DNA of 64,000 nucleotides, from NCBI RefSeq assembly GCF_000223375.1, contig NC_017384.1, positions 124,001 to 188,000 on the forward strand, read 5' to 3'. Position 1 is the stretch's first letter, and every line of letters starts with the position of its first letter. Positions 16,968 through 25,268 of this stretch are shown one piece after another. The notes below the pieces were generated by a model. The model did not search any database, was not told the DNA's origin, and saw nothing but the letters and a program-made list of their open reading frames with translations. Origin of the DNA: Ketogulonicigenium vulgare WSH-001 (GTDB lineage Bacteria; Pseudomonadota; Alphaproteobacteria; Rhodobacterales; Rhodobacteraceae). A program made the position numbers and the translations under genes.

Positions 16968-18623
16968 TTACATGCCCGGATAGGTCGGCCCGTCACCGCC
17001 CTGCGGCGTGACCCAAGTGATGTTCTGCGCCGGATCTTTGATGTCGCAGGTCTTGCAATGCACGCAGTTCTGAAAATTGATCTGAAAGCGCGGGCCATTG
17101 TCGTCGGTGACGATCTCATAGACGCCGGCGGGGCAATAGCGCTGCGCGGGCTCGGCATAGATCGGCAGGTTCAGCGAGAGCGGCAGGGCAGGGTCGGTGA
17201 GGCGCAGATGCGCGGGTTGGCCCTCGTCATGGTTGGTGCCCGAATAGGCAAGGTTCGTGACGCGGTCAAATGACAGCACACCATCGGGTTTTGGGTAATC
17301 GATCGGGCGGTGTTGGCTGGCGGGCTGGGTTGCCGCAGCATCGGTTTTGCCGTGAAGCAACGTGCCAAAAATAGATGCCTTGAACAGTGTTTGGCACCAC
17401 ATATCGAACCCGCCAAGGGCCAGACCGCCCAGCAGTCCAAACCGCCCATTCAATGGCGCGACATTGCGCACGGGGCGCAGGTCTTGGCCAACGGGTCCCG
17501 TCCGCAGGGTCTGATCGTAATCCGCGACGCGATCGCCAGCGCGGCCCGCGCCAATGGCGGCAAAGGCGGCTTCGGCCGCATCAATGCCCGATTGCATCGC
17601 ATTATGGTTGCCCTTGATACGGGGCAGATTCACCAGACCCGCAGCGCAGCCCAGCAGCATCCCACCCGCAAAGGCCGATTGCGGGATGGATTGAAAGCCG
17701 CCCTTGGTCACCGCCCGCGCGCCGTAACCGATGCGTTGGCCGCCCGACAGCAGTTTCGCGATCAGCGGGTGGTGCTTCAGCCGCTGGAATTCCAGATAGG
17801 GATCAAGATAGGGGTTCTTGTAATTCAGATCGACGATCAACCCGATCGAGACCAGACCCCCTTCGGCATGATAAATAAACCCGCCGCCGGTCGTGCCAAG
17901 GCCCAGCGGCCAGCCCATCACATGGGTGACGCGGCCCGGGACGTGCTGGGCGGGGTCGATCTGCCATAATTCTTTCAAACCGATGCCAAATTTTGGCACA
18001 TCGCAATCGGCATCCAGATCAAAGTGCGCGATGACCTGTTTGGACAGCGATCCGCGTGCGCCCTCGGCCAGCATGGTGTATTTGCCATGCAGCGCGACGC
18101 CGGGTTCATAATGCGGGCCGGGAATGCCGGCGGGGTTCTCGGGGTCTGCAATCAGTCCAAATTCGCCCGCAACGACGCCCTGCACCGCGCCCGCATCGTC
18201 AAACAGCAATTCGCTGGCGGCCATGCCTGCGAAAATCTCGACACCTAGTGCCTCGGCCTCGCGGGCCATCCAGGCGGTGACCTCGCCCATTGAGACGATG
18301 AACGCGCCATCGTTATGCATCATGGGGGGCATCAGCATATTGGGGATGCGCAGATGGCGCGATGCGCCCAGCAGCAGCATCTGATCCTCGGTCACCGCCT
18401 GCCGGATGGGTGCGCCGCGCGCGGCCCAGTCGGGGATCAGTCGCGACAGCGCCGACGTGTCCAGCACCGCACCCGACAGAATATGCGCGCCGACCTCGGC
18501 CCCTTTTTCCAGCACGACCACTGACAGATCGGGCGATAGCTGCTTTAGCCGGATCGCAGCCGATAGCCCCGCAGGGCCTGCACCTACGATGATGACATCA
18601 TATTCCATCACATCGCGCGTCAT
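16968..18623 (-). CDS. Electron transfer flavoprotein-ubiquinone oxidoreductase
   Basis: Inner-membrane-associated iron-sulfur flavoprotein that passes electrons from ETF to ubiquinone during fatty acid and amino acid oxidation. The 551 residues begin with the FAD site DVIIVGAGPAGLSAAIRL. The C-terminal 4Fe-4S ferredoxin-like domain supplies the ligands: CPAGVYEI, then NCVHCKTCDIKDPAQN. The ubiquinone-binding region GIGLKELWQID is also recognisable. Length and motifs match full-length enzymes. AAGG lies eight bases before the start. No etfAB genes are in the window. Confidence 0.95.
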   Translation of the reverse strand: MTRDVMEYDVIIVGAGPAGLSAAIRLKQLSPDLSVVVLEKGAEVGAHILSGAVLDTSALSRLIPDWAARGAPIRQAVTEDQMLLLGASRHLRIPNMLMPPMMHNDGAFIVSMGEVTAWMAREAEALGVEIFAGMAASELLFDDAGAVQGVVAGEFGLIADPENPAGIPGPHYEPGVALHGKYTMLAEGARGSLSKQVIAHFDLDADCDVPKFGIGLKELWQIDPAQHVPGRVTHVMGWPLGLGTTGGGFIYHAEGGLVSIGLIVDLNYKNPYLDPYLEFQRLKHHPLIAKLLSGGQRIGYGARAVTKGGFQSIPQSAFAGGMLLGCAAGLVNLPRIKGNHNAMQSGIDAAEAAFAAIGAGRAGDRVADYDQTLRTGPVGQDLRPVRNVAPLNGRFGLLGGLALGGFDMWCQTLFKASIFGTLLHGKTDAAATQPASQHRPIDYPKPDGVLSFDRVTNLAYSGTNHDEGQPAHLRLTDPALPLSLNLPIYAEPAQRYCPAGVYEIVTDDNGPRFQINFQNCVHCKTCDIKDPAQNITWVTPQGGDGPTYPGM

Positions 18624-18741
18624 GTCGGGAACCTTGCTGCTGGCAAAATGCTACGCTGTTGTGGTTATCTGAGGCCGTCCACAGGCACAACCTTTGGGCC
18701 CCGATGTTCCGCCCAAAGCCATAGCTTGGGGCCCTCGACCC

Positions 18742-18771
18742 TTGACTTCCGCCCATTTGGGCGCGTTATGA
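18742..18771 (+). promoter_or_regulatory. Candidate greA promoter
   Basis: TTGACT at 18742-18747 and TTATGA at 18766-18771, separated by 18 bases, lie 45 bases before the greA ATG in the 193-base gap shared with the divergent ETF-QO gene. The -35 is close to the sigma-70 consensus and the -10 moderate, as is usual in GC-rich alphaproteobacteria. Confidence 0.4.
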
Positions 18772-18816
18772 ACAAAACGAATGCCGCCTAATTGGCCTGA
18801 ACGAGCATAGAGGACC

Positions 18817-19287
18817 ATGGAAAAGATTCCGCTGACCCGCACCGGTTTCGACAAGCTGGATGTCGAGCTTAAGCACCTGAAATCTGTCGAGCGCCCCGCC
18901 ATCATTGCGGCAATTGCCGAGGCACGCGCCCATGGTGACCTGTCTGAAAATGCGGAATACCATTCGGCCAAGGAAAAGCAGTCCTTTATCGAGGGCCGCA
19001 TCAAAGAGCTGGAGGGCGTTATCTCGCTGGCTGAGGTGATTGATACCTCAAGACTGTCGGGTACGATCAAATTCGGTGCGATGGTCACGCTGGTCGATGA
19101 GGATACCGACGAGGAAAAGGCCTATCAAATCGTCGGTGAATACGAGGCCGATGTCGAAAATGGCCGTCTGAACATTAAATCGCCCTTGGCGCGTGCGCTG
19201 ATCGGCAAAGATGTCGGCGATAGTGTCGAGGTTCGCACCCCCGGCGGAGACCGCAGCTACGAAGTTCTGAACATCGTCTACGGCTAA
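18817..19287 (+). CDS. greA: Transcription elongation factor GreA
   Basis: Cleavage-stimulating factor that rescues backtracked RNA polymerase. The 156 residues start with [20 protein letters not shown]. The coiled-coil tip carries [18 protein letters not shown] with the conserved acidic pair. The C-terminal FKBP-like domain ends with [19 protein letters not shown]. Length is normal. A membrane protein of unknown function follows 41 bases downstream in the same direction. Confidence 0.96.
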   Translation: MEKIPLTRTGFDKLDVELKHLKSVERPAIIAAIAEARAHGDLSENAEYHSAKEKQSFIEGRIKELEGVISLAEVIDTSRLSGTIKFGAMVTLVDEDTDEEKAYQIVGEYEADVENGRLNIKSPLARALIGKDVGDSVEVRTPGGDRSYEVLNIVYG

Positions 19288-19328
19288 CACCGACGATCAG
19301 GGCGTCACAGAAAAACGGAAAAAGCAGT

Positions 19329-20261
19329 ATGAAACCGTCTCGCAGCCCCTCATCGAACACGCCATCCCAAGCCAGCCAGAATACGGCTGGCGGCCTTGCA
19401 GCGGCGATGCGATTGCCGCTGATCGCAGGGGGGCTTTGGGTCATTCTATCACTTGTGATGATCTTTGCCTTTCCGGGCGAGCCGCGCACCGCGTTTGACG
19501 GCCTCAGGTTCATGGTGGCGGTGCTGGTGATCATCCTGCCGCTGGGGCTGATCGGTCTTGCGGTGCTGCTGTCGCGCATCGCCGAGGTCGTCGCGACCCC
19601 GACTGCTCCGCTGGTGCCCGCAGCCGCTGAGACGCGCGCCCCGCGCCCTGCTGCTGCCCCCGCACGCAAAGCTGATGCCGAGGACGTGCCCCCAATGCCC
19701 GCAATTGCGATGCCCGCGGCCACCAGCCGCGCCCCCGCGCAGCCCCGTCAACCTGCCCACGAGTCCGCGCCACCTGCGCCAGAGGTGCAGCCCCTGTCCC
19801 GTGCCCAGATGGTGCGCGCACTGAATTTCCCTGATAGTGCCGAGGATTACGCCGGTTTCGAGGCCCTGTCGAACGCGCTGACCCATCCGCGCGCCCGCGC
19901 CGTGGTGCAGTCGGCGCAGGACATCCTGACATTGCTGTCGCAAGACGGCCTTTATATGGATGACATGCGTCCCTATGCGGCTGATCCGGGGGCCTGGCGC
20001 GCCTTTGCCGCCAGCCAGCGCGGCGCGGTGCTGGAAAGCATCGGGCGTTTCCCGGATGAAAGCGCCCTCAGCCGCGCGGCGGCGCGCCTGAAAGCCGATG
20101 CGATCTTCCGCGATACGGCCCAGCATTTCCTGCGCAATTTCGATCAGATGTTCCGCGATTTCGAAAACGGCGCCTCGGATGACGATCTGCAACTGATGGC
20201 CGAAACACGCAGTGCGCGCGCCTTTGTGCTGATCGGGCGTGCGGCGGGCAGCTTCGGCTAA
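19329..20261 (+). CDS. Membrane-anchored protein of unknown function, downstream of greA
   Basis: Protein of 310 residues I cannot assign to a named family. Two transmembrane helices lie near residues 30-50 (PLIAGGLWVILSLVMIFAF) and 58-80 (FMVAVLVIILPLGLIGLAVL). They are followed by an Ala/Pro-rich linker (about 95-155) and a helical, soluble C-terminal half. No cysteine or enzymatic motif is evident. The ribosome site is weak. The last four bases overlap the end of the convergent acetyltransferase gene. Codon pattern is like the neighbours. The layout suggests a cytoplasmic domain tethered to the inner membrane. Confidence 0.75.
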   Translation: MKPSRSPSSNTPSQASQNTAGGLAAAMRLPLIAGGLWVILSLVMIFAFPGEPRTAFDGLRFMVAVLVIILPLGLIGLAVLLSRIAEVVATPTAPLVPAAAETRAPRPAAAPARKADAEDVPPMPAIAMPAATSRAPAQPRQPAHESAPPAPEVQPLSRAQMVRALNFPDSAEDYAGFEALSNALTHPRARAVVQSAQDILTLLSQDGLYMDDMRPYAADPGAWRAFAASQRGAVLESIGRFPDESALSRAAARLKADAIFRDTAQHFLRNFDQMFRDFENGASDDDLQLMAETRSARAFVLIGRAAGSFG

Positions 20262-20869
20262 AGCACCAGTTCCATCGTCGTGGTGCTGCGATAGCCAAAC
20301 AGCCAGCGCAGGCCGCCAATGCCAGCGGTCTGCACCGCCAGATAGTCGTGACGGGCATATAGTTGGCAGGCGCGGGCATTGGTGTTGGCGACCTCTAGCC
20401 GCGCGATGCGATAGCCGCGCCGGCGGCCCTCGTCGGCAAACGCCTGCAGCAACTGACTGCCGATGCCAAAGCCGCGCGCAGCGGGGTCGACGAACAAGCC
20501 ATCCATCTGAAAGGCGTCCGGGGCAGGGGCCTCGTCCCGCAGCAGGTGGCGCAGCACCTTGACCCGCCAGCGCGCCGAGCGCGCGCCATAGGTTTGAAGC
20601 AGCGCCAGCCCGTGGTCGTAAACCAAAGCCCCATCGGCCGAGCAGAACCCCACCACCCCCAGCACGCGGCCATCAGGCCTGACCGCACTGATCGCATGAT
20701 CGGGGCGCAGGGCGATATTCAGGAAACGATGTGCCATGGCGCGCGGCGCCAGCACCGGGCGCAATTTGCGCCCAAACGCTTGCCAATACAGGGCCGCCAC
20801 GCGGTCACGTTGATCTGGTGGAAAGCCCGCGATGATCTGAAAATCAGGTGCCGCGCGGGGCTTTTGCAT
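20258..20869 (-). CDS. GNAT-family N-acetyltransferase
   Basis: Protein of 203 residues with a GCN5-related acetyltransferase fold. The acetyl-CoA loop is RGFGIGSQLLQAFADEG (about residue 133), preceded by the strand MDGLFVDPAA and followed by YRIARLEVANTNARACQLY. The substrate cannot be predicted. Its ATG shares one base with the upstream lipoprotein gene stop (TAATG), so the two are translationally coupled. Confidence 0.85.
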   Translation of the reverse strand: MQKPRAAPDFQIIAGFPPDQRDRVAALYWQAFGRKLRPVLAPRAMAHRFLNIALRPDHAISAVRPDGRVLGVVGFCSADGALVYDHGLALLQTYGARSARWRVKVLRHLLRDEAPAPDAFQMDGLFVDPAARGFGIGSQLLQAFADEGRRRGYRIARLEVANTNARACQLYARHDYLAVQTAGIGGLRWLFGYRSTTTMELVL

Positions 20870-21483
20870 TACAGGACGACGCGCGGCGCGCGGTCGCGCA
20901 GGCTGCGGTTGTCGTCGTCGTCATCCTCATAGATCGTCTCGGTCACCACCCCCGGCAATGCGCCAAAGCGCCGTTCCAGCGCCTCGGGGAAAAACGACTG
21001 TCGAATGCTATCCATCCCCGGTAGCTGACGCAGCAAGCGGCTGGTCGCATTGGTGCACATGGATTTGCTGACGGGGCCAGCCTCGCGCGCGAGGGCAAAG
21101 GCTTGCTCGGCGGTGGCGGCGGGGACGGGCAGATATTGCGAGACGATGTAATAGCTGCTGCGCGCGTGATACGAGGTGTAGCGCGCCTCTTCGACAGGCG
21201 AAAAGCCGTAAAGCAGGTCATTGCGTTCCGCGAGGGCCGAACTGATCCAACTGCCCGCCGGATCAAACAGCACGCGCTGGCTGGCGTTGATCAGCAATGC
21301 GGTATGCGCGCCATTGCCGGTGCCGACGTTGCGCACAGTTAACAGCTTGAGGAACGGCTCTTCGGTGCCGCGAAACGCGACCCGTTCGATCTGATCATCG
21401 GGCGCCCAAACACCGGCCCCGGCGCAGCCCGCCACCGCCAGCGGCAGGCCGATGATAAACGCGCGGCGCGCAATCTTTGGCAC
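20869..21483 (-). CDS. Putative lipoprotein of unknown function
   Basis: Protein of 204 residues starting at GTG (GGAG eight bases upstream). The N-terminus RRAFIIGLPLAVAGCAGAG contains both a hydrophobic core and the lipobox LAVAGC, so it is probably a lipoprotein cleaved before Cys19. The body includes NGAHTALLIN and SKSMCTNATSRLLRQLPG, giving a conserved-looking His and Cys, reminiscent of a cysteine-hydrolase arrangement but not enough for a family call. The C-terminus has a run of Asp residues followed by a basic tail. It is coupled to the GNAT gene. The aa3 subunit IV gene lies 23 bases upstream. Confidence 0.7.
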   Translation of the reverse strand: MPKIARRAFIIGLPLAVAGCAGAGVWAPDDQIERVAFRGTEEPFLKLLTVRNVGTGNGAHTALLINASQRVLFDPAGSWISSALAERNDLLYGFSPVEEARYTSYHARSSYYIVSQYLPVPAATAEQAFALAREAGPVSKSMCTNATSRLLRQLPGMDSIRQSFFPEALERRFGALPGVVTETIYEDDDDDNRSLRDRAPRVVL

Positions 21484-21506
21484 GATAACGCTCCGCGCAG
21501 ATGTGA

Positions 21507-21638
21507 TCAGAGGAAGATCGCGCCAAGCACGGCCAGAACAGCGGCGATCACGCCACCGATAACCATTGCTTTGACGAAACCCTTATAGGTCTGCTGTTGC
21601 TCGGTAATATCCATCGAACCGTGCTTATATTCGGCCAT
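21507..21638 (-). CDS. aa3-type cytochrome c oxidase subunit IV
   Basis: Single-helix protein of 43 residues of the bacterial aa3-type oxidase subunit IV family. It begins MAEYKHGSMDITEQQQTYKG, a very characteristic N-terminus, followed by one transmembrane helix (FVKAMVIGGVIAAVLAVLGA). GGAG lies six bases before the ATG. The catalytic subunits (ctaC, ctaD, ctaE) are not in this window; in this order the small subunit is often encoded alone. In Paracoccus oxidase structures it contacts subunits I and III, but it is dispensable for turnover. Confidence 0.88.
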   Translation of the reverse strand: MAEYKHGSMDITEQQQTYKGFVKAMVIGGVIAAVLAVLGAIFL

Positions 21639-21774
21639 GATCGACTCCTGTCAAAAAGGTTTGGCCCTGACTAGCGCATTCATTGCGGGCTGTCACCAGT
21701 CAGATCGCGCATTTGCATGAACTTGGCATCGCGCACCCAAAGGGATAGAGCGGAGACAGGTAATATCGGGCGTT

Positions 21775-22740
21775 ATGATGGCTGAGGATCACAGGCGGAC
21801 ATTGCATCTTGCAGCGGATGACGCGGCGCTGGCGCAAGCGGCACTGCTGCTGCGCGCGGGCCAGCAGGTCGCCGTTCCGACCGAGACCGTTTACGGCCTG
21901 GCCGCCGATGCGACCTGCGATGATGCCGTCGCGGGCATCTATGCCGCCAAGGGCCGCCCCAGTTTCAACCCGCTGATCGTACATGTCGCGGATATCGCCG
22001 ATGTCGCGGCGTTTGCGGCACTTTCGGGCGAATCGCTTGCCTTGGCGCAGGCATTCTGGCCCGGTCCTCTGACGCTGGTGTTGCCGCTGCGAGCGGACGC
22101 CCCGATTTCAAAACTGGTCACCGCAGGGCTGGAGACTGTCGCTGTACGGCTGCCCGCCCATCCGGTCGCGCGGGCGCTGATAAAGGCGGCGGGCGTGCCG
22201 CTGGCGATGCCATCCGCCAATCCATCGGGGCGGATCAGCCCGACGGCGGCGCAACATGTGCTGGACGGGCTAGCGGGGCGCATTGCGGCGGTGGTCGATG
22301 GTGGCCCCAGCGGTGTGGGCGTCGAATCGACGATTGTGGTGGCAGGGCGAGGCGATGCAATAGTGCTGCGCGCAGGCGGGGTCACGCCCGATGAAATCGC
22401 GGCAGTGCTTGGCTATGCGCCGCTGCGCCCCGATCTGTCGGATGAGGCCCGCCCCAATGCGCCCGGTCAACTGCTGTCGCATTACGCGCCAAAGGGTCAT
22501 GTGCGTCTGAACGCGACCACAGCCGCGGCGGGCGAGGTGATGCTGGGATTTGGCGATGTGGTGGGCGATCTGACCCTGTCGGCGCGCGGCGATCTGCGCG
22601 AGGCGGCGGCTAATCTGTTCGCCTGTTTCCATCGGCTGGATGCGATGGGTGCGATGGCCATTGCGGTGGCGCCGATCCCCGATACCGGACTTGGCCTTGC
22701 GATCAACGATCGCCTGCGTCGCGCCGCTGCACCGCGTTAG
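21775..22740 (+). CDS. Threonylcarbamoyl-AMP synthase, Sua5 type
   Basis: Enzyme that forms L-threonylcarbamoyl-AMP for the universal t6A37 tRNA modification. At 321 residues it is the long Sua5 form: a YrdC domain (about 1-200) with VAVPTETVYGLAADAT, SFNPLIVHV and MPSANPSGRISPTAAQHV, a linker with PGQLLSHYAPKG, and a C-terminal Rossmann-like Sua5 domain. The start is one of two adjacent ATGs (21775/21778). Its stop overlaps the end of the convergent coiled-coil membrane protein by four bases. Confidence 0.93.
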   Translation: MMAEDHRRTLHLAADDAALAQAALLLRAGQQVAVPTETVYGLAADATCDDAVAGIYAAKGRPSFNPLIVHVADIADVAAFAALSGESLALAQAFWPGPLTLVLPLRADAPISKLVTAGLETVAVRLPAHPVARALIKAAGVPLAMPSANPSGRISPTAAQHVLDGLAGRIAAVVDGGPSGVGVESTIVVAGRGDAIVLRAGGVTPDEIAAVLGYAPLRPDLSDEARPNAPGQLLSHYAPKGHVRLNATTAAAGEVMLGFGDVVGDLTLSARGDLREAAANLFACFHRLDAMGAMAIAVAPIPDTGLGLAINDRLRRAAAPR

Positions 22741-23066
22741 GTATTTTTCCGCGTCTTTTCAATATATTCGCGCAATTCGTCGGCCTCATGCCGTGCGTCG
22801 CGCAGACCCTCCATCGCGGCGCGCAGTTCCGCCTGCGTCTGAGTGAGCTGTGCGTGCAACGAGGATTCGCGCTGCTGGATATAGACAATCGCCTGATCAC
22901 GGGTTTCCTCGGCCTCGTGCAGGGCCTGCGCCATACGGTCCAACTCGCCAATCTCGCCGCGCGTGACGCGGGTAAAGCGGTAAATCAGCCAGTTCGCGAA
23001 CCAGCCCAGGGCAAAGGCCACGAACAGGACGATGGCGATGAAAACGGTGAGCTCGGTCTTGTTCAT
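22737..23066 (-). CDS. Single-pass membrane protein with coiled coil
   Basis: Protein of 109 residues. Residues 5-28 form a transmembrane helix (FIAIVLFVAFALGWFANWL); the rest is a highly charged helix with heptad-like spacing (EAEETRDQAIVYIQQRESSL and on to the C-terminus). It resembles short YhcB-like or other bitopic coiled-coil proteins, but I do not recognise a named family. It lies 33 bases downstream of the OmpA-family gene on the same strand, so it may be part of that transcript and may share an envelope role. Confidence 0.75.
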   Translation of the reverse strand: MNKTELTVFIAIVLFVAFALGWFANWLIYRFTRVTRGEIGELDRMAQALHEAEETRDQAIVYIQQRESSLHAQLTQTQAELRAAMEGLRDARHEADELREYIEKTRKNT

Positions 23067-23099
23067 GAGGCGTTACCCGGTTGCAGGTCTTTGGTGATC

Positions 23100-25226
23100 T
23101 TAGTTTTGCGCGGGGCGAAGAACAACACGCGGCACATTCTCGGGGGCGGGGGCTGCGTCCTCGGGGATATTGACCTCGGGCGCAGCGGGTTCTTCGGGGG
23201 CGTCGGTTTCGGCCTCGGTATCTGTCTCTGGCTCGGTCTCGGTCGCAGCGGGTTCAGTGACTTCTGCGGCGTCCTCGGGCGCGGGGATTTCGGCGGCGGC
23301 CTCTGCACCAGCGGCCGCATCTTCCTCAAGCGCGCTGACCTCGGCTTCGGTCTCGGCTTCTGCCTCGGCCTCGGGGACGGCAGGGCCCTCTTCCTCGATC
23401 AGTGAAAAGGCGATGCGGCGGTTCGCTTCGCGGCCCTCTTCGCTATCGTTCGAGGCAATCGGGTCCGCCGCACCAAAGCCCACAGCGGTAAAGCTAGAGA
23501 CGGGAACGCGGCGCATCCGCAGGGCGGCCAGCACGGCATCGGCGCGATCCTGGCTGAGGCGCAGGTTCATCTCGGCGCGGCCCTGGCTGTCGGTATAGCC
23601 CGCCACGCGGATCGGCAGGTCCACCGGGCAGCCGCGCAGCACATCGGCCATCGCGTCGATCACCCTAAGCGAGCTGCCCGCGATCTGCGCCGAGCCCGGA
23701 TCAAAGGCGATCTTGTTTTCATCGTTGAGCGCGCCAAGCTGCGCCACGCATTCGCCCGGTGTCGGCAGACCGGCGATGGGGTCCAGCGCCTCAAGGTAGT
23801 CGACATCAACGGTGAAATTCGCGTTCTGACCCAGTTTGTTGATCAGGAACTGGCTGATCGTGTTCGAGGCATTCACCTCGCCCGTCTCGCCGCGCACGGT
23901 GATCGTGTCGGGGGTGATCAGCACGCTGCCGTTGTTCAGATGCGACAAAGATTCGATGCCGGTCAACACACGCGTCGACCAGCCCTGCGGCAGGCCATCG
24001 GGCAGCACGCGCGTTGCCATGATCACGTTGGACGCGCCGAAATAGGCACGTGCGAAGTTACCCGCACTGGTGTTCAGCAGGTCATCGGCAAGGCGACCGG
24101 TCAGGATCGCCTGACCTTCGGTGTTGAGCGTGACATAGAATTGCGGCGGCGGCGGGGCGCCGGCCTCGGCCTCGGTCGGTGGGGGCGGCAATTCGGCGGT
24201 AAAGGAAAACGTTGCGGGCAGGCTGTTTTCAACCCGGCCAACGATGCCGTCGAACACCGATTGGTTCATCGCACTGCCTGCAATCAGGCGCACATCGGTA
24301 TCTGTCATGGTCAATGTGGCGCTGGCCCCCGCGCGGGCAATCTCGTTCGCCGCGTTCAGGCCAAGGCTGGCCATACTGGCCCATTGGTTCGATGGCGTGC
24401 CAAGGCCGATGGTGCAATTCACCGTGCCGGTCATGCCGGCACCGCGTGCGGCGCTGATGATGGTGGCGCGCGCATCCGTACTGTCGGCTGAACAGGCCTC
24501 CATCGTGGCGGTGCCCTCGGCATCGATGCGGAACCGCAGGGTAAAGGGCGTCAGAACGGGGCGGGGCGCGGTGATGTCAATATCGACACTGACCCCGTTC
24601 GGGATCTGCCGCGACAGGGTCGTCTCATATTCCGCCTGTTGCGCCGCGCTTTCAGAGATCGCGGTAATGGCCACATGCCCCTCAGACACCGAGATCTTGG
24701 CCCGCGGCAAGATTTGCAGCGCGCGAAACGCATAGGTGACGGCGGCATTCCAATGCTGCGGCACCGGATAATCGGCAGTGTTCAAAAGGTCGGTGACGCC
24801 ATCATCAGAGGCAAAGGCTTCGGCCCTAGCGATCAGGGCGCGACGGTCGGATGCGGCAGGGATCAGCCCGATCAGCGAGACGGCATCCTGGTTGCGCAGC
24901 ATTTCGATCGAAAAAGCAGGCGGCGCGACATCGCTGGGCGGGCGCACCGACATATTGTCAACGACGCGCGCGCCATCCACGGCCGTCGCGGCGGCGGACA
25001 TGGCATGCAGGCGCGAGACTTCGGTTGGGGCTTCGCCCTCGATCACCACTTGCAGCCCGTCGGCCAGCACCGTGGCCCAATCCATGCCCTGCGCGTCCAG
25101 CGCCTCGCGCACCTCGTCTGCCGAGCTATCCTCGACCAGAATCACCGCTCCACGCGCGCCAAGCGCGCAAACCCCGGCTGCAACGACGAAGGCCAAGGAT
25201 TGATAGGTGATACGCGGTAAGGGCAT
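23100..25226 (-). CDS. OmpA-family peptidoglycan-associated protein with BON-like repeats and acidic tail
   Basis: Envelope protein of 708 residues. A single N-terminal hydrophobic segment (SLAFVVAAGVCALGARGAV) is followed by a large periplasmic region with BON-like blocks (VLADGLQVVIEGEAPTEVSR is one). The OmpA-like domain begins near residue 490 and includes INVAGYTDSQGRAEMNLRLS-type features and GFGAADPIASNDSEEGREAN. The last 100 residues or so are a Glu/Ala/Pro-rich, strongly acidic tail, which is unusual after an OmpA domain. I chose the ATG at 25226; the frame continues to a TTG at 25250 without a ribosome site. No beta-barrel is seen. Confidence 0.82.
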   Translation of the reverse strand: MPLPRITYQSLAFVVAAGVCALGARGAVILVEDSSADEVREALDAQGMDWATVLADGLQVVIEGEAPTEVSRLHAMSAAATAVDGARVVDNMSVRPPSDVAPPAFSIEMLRNQDAVSLIGLIPAASDRRALIARAEAFASDDGVTDLLNTADYPVPQHWNAAVTYAFRALQILPRAKISVSEGHVAITAISESAAQQAEYETTLSRQIPNGVSVDIDITAPRPVLTPFTLRFRIDAEGTATMEACSADSTDARATIISAARGAGMTGTVNCTIGLGTPSNQWASMASLGLNAANEIARAGASATLTMTDTDVRLIAGSAMNQSVFDGIVGRVENSLPATFSFTAELPPPPTEAEAGAPPPPQFYVTLNTEGQAILTGRLADDLLNTSAGNFARAYFGASNVIMATRVLPDGLPQGWSTRVLTGIESLSHLNNGSVLITPDTITVRGETGEVNASNTISQFLINKLGQNANFTVDVDYLEALDPIAGLPTPGECVAQLGALNDENKIAFDPGSAQIAGSSLRVIDAMADVLRGCPVDLPIRVAGYTDSQGRAEMNLRLSQDRADAVLAALRMRRVPVSSFTAVGFGAADPIASNDSEEGREANRRIAFSLIEEEGPAVPEAEAEAETEAEVSALEEDAAAGAEAAAEIPAPEDAAEVTEPAATETEPETDTEAETDAPEEPAAPEVNIPEDAAPAPENVPRVVLRPAQN

Positions 25227-25268
25227 GAGGCTTATAAATCTGTTGAGCAATGGGGGCGTGATAGGCGC

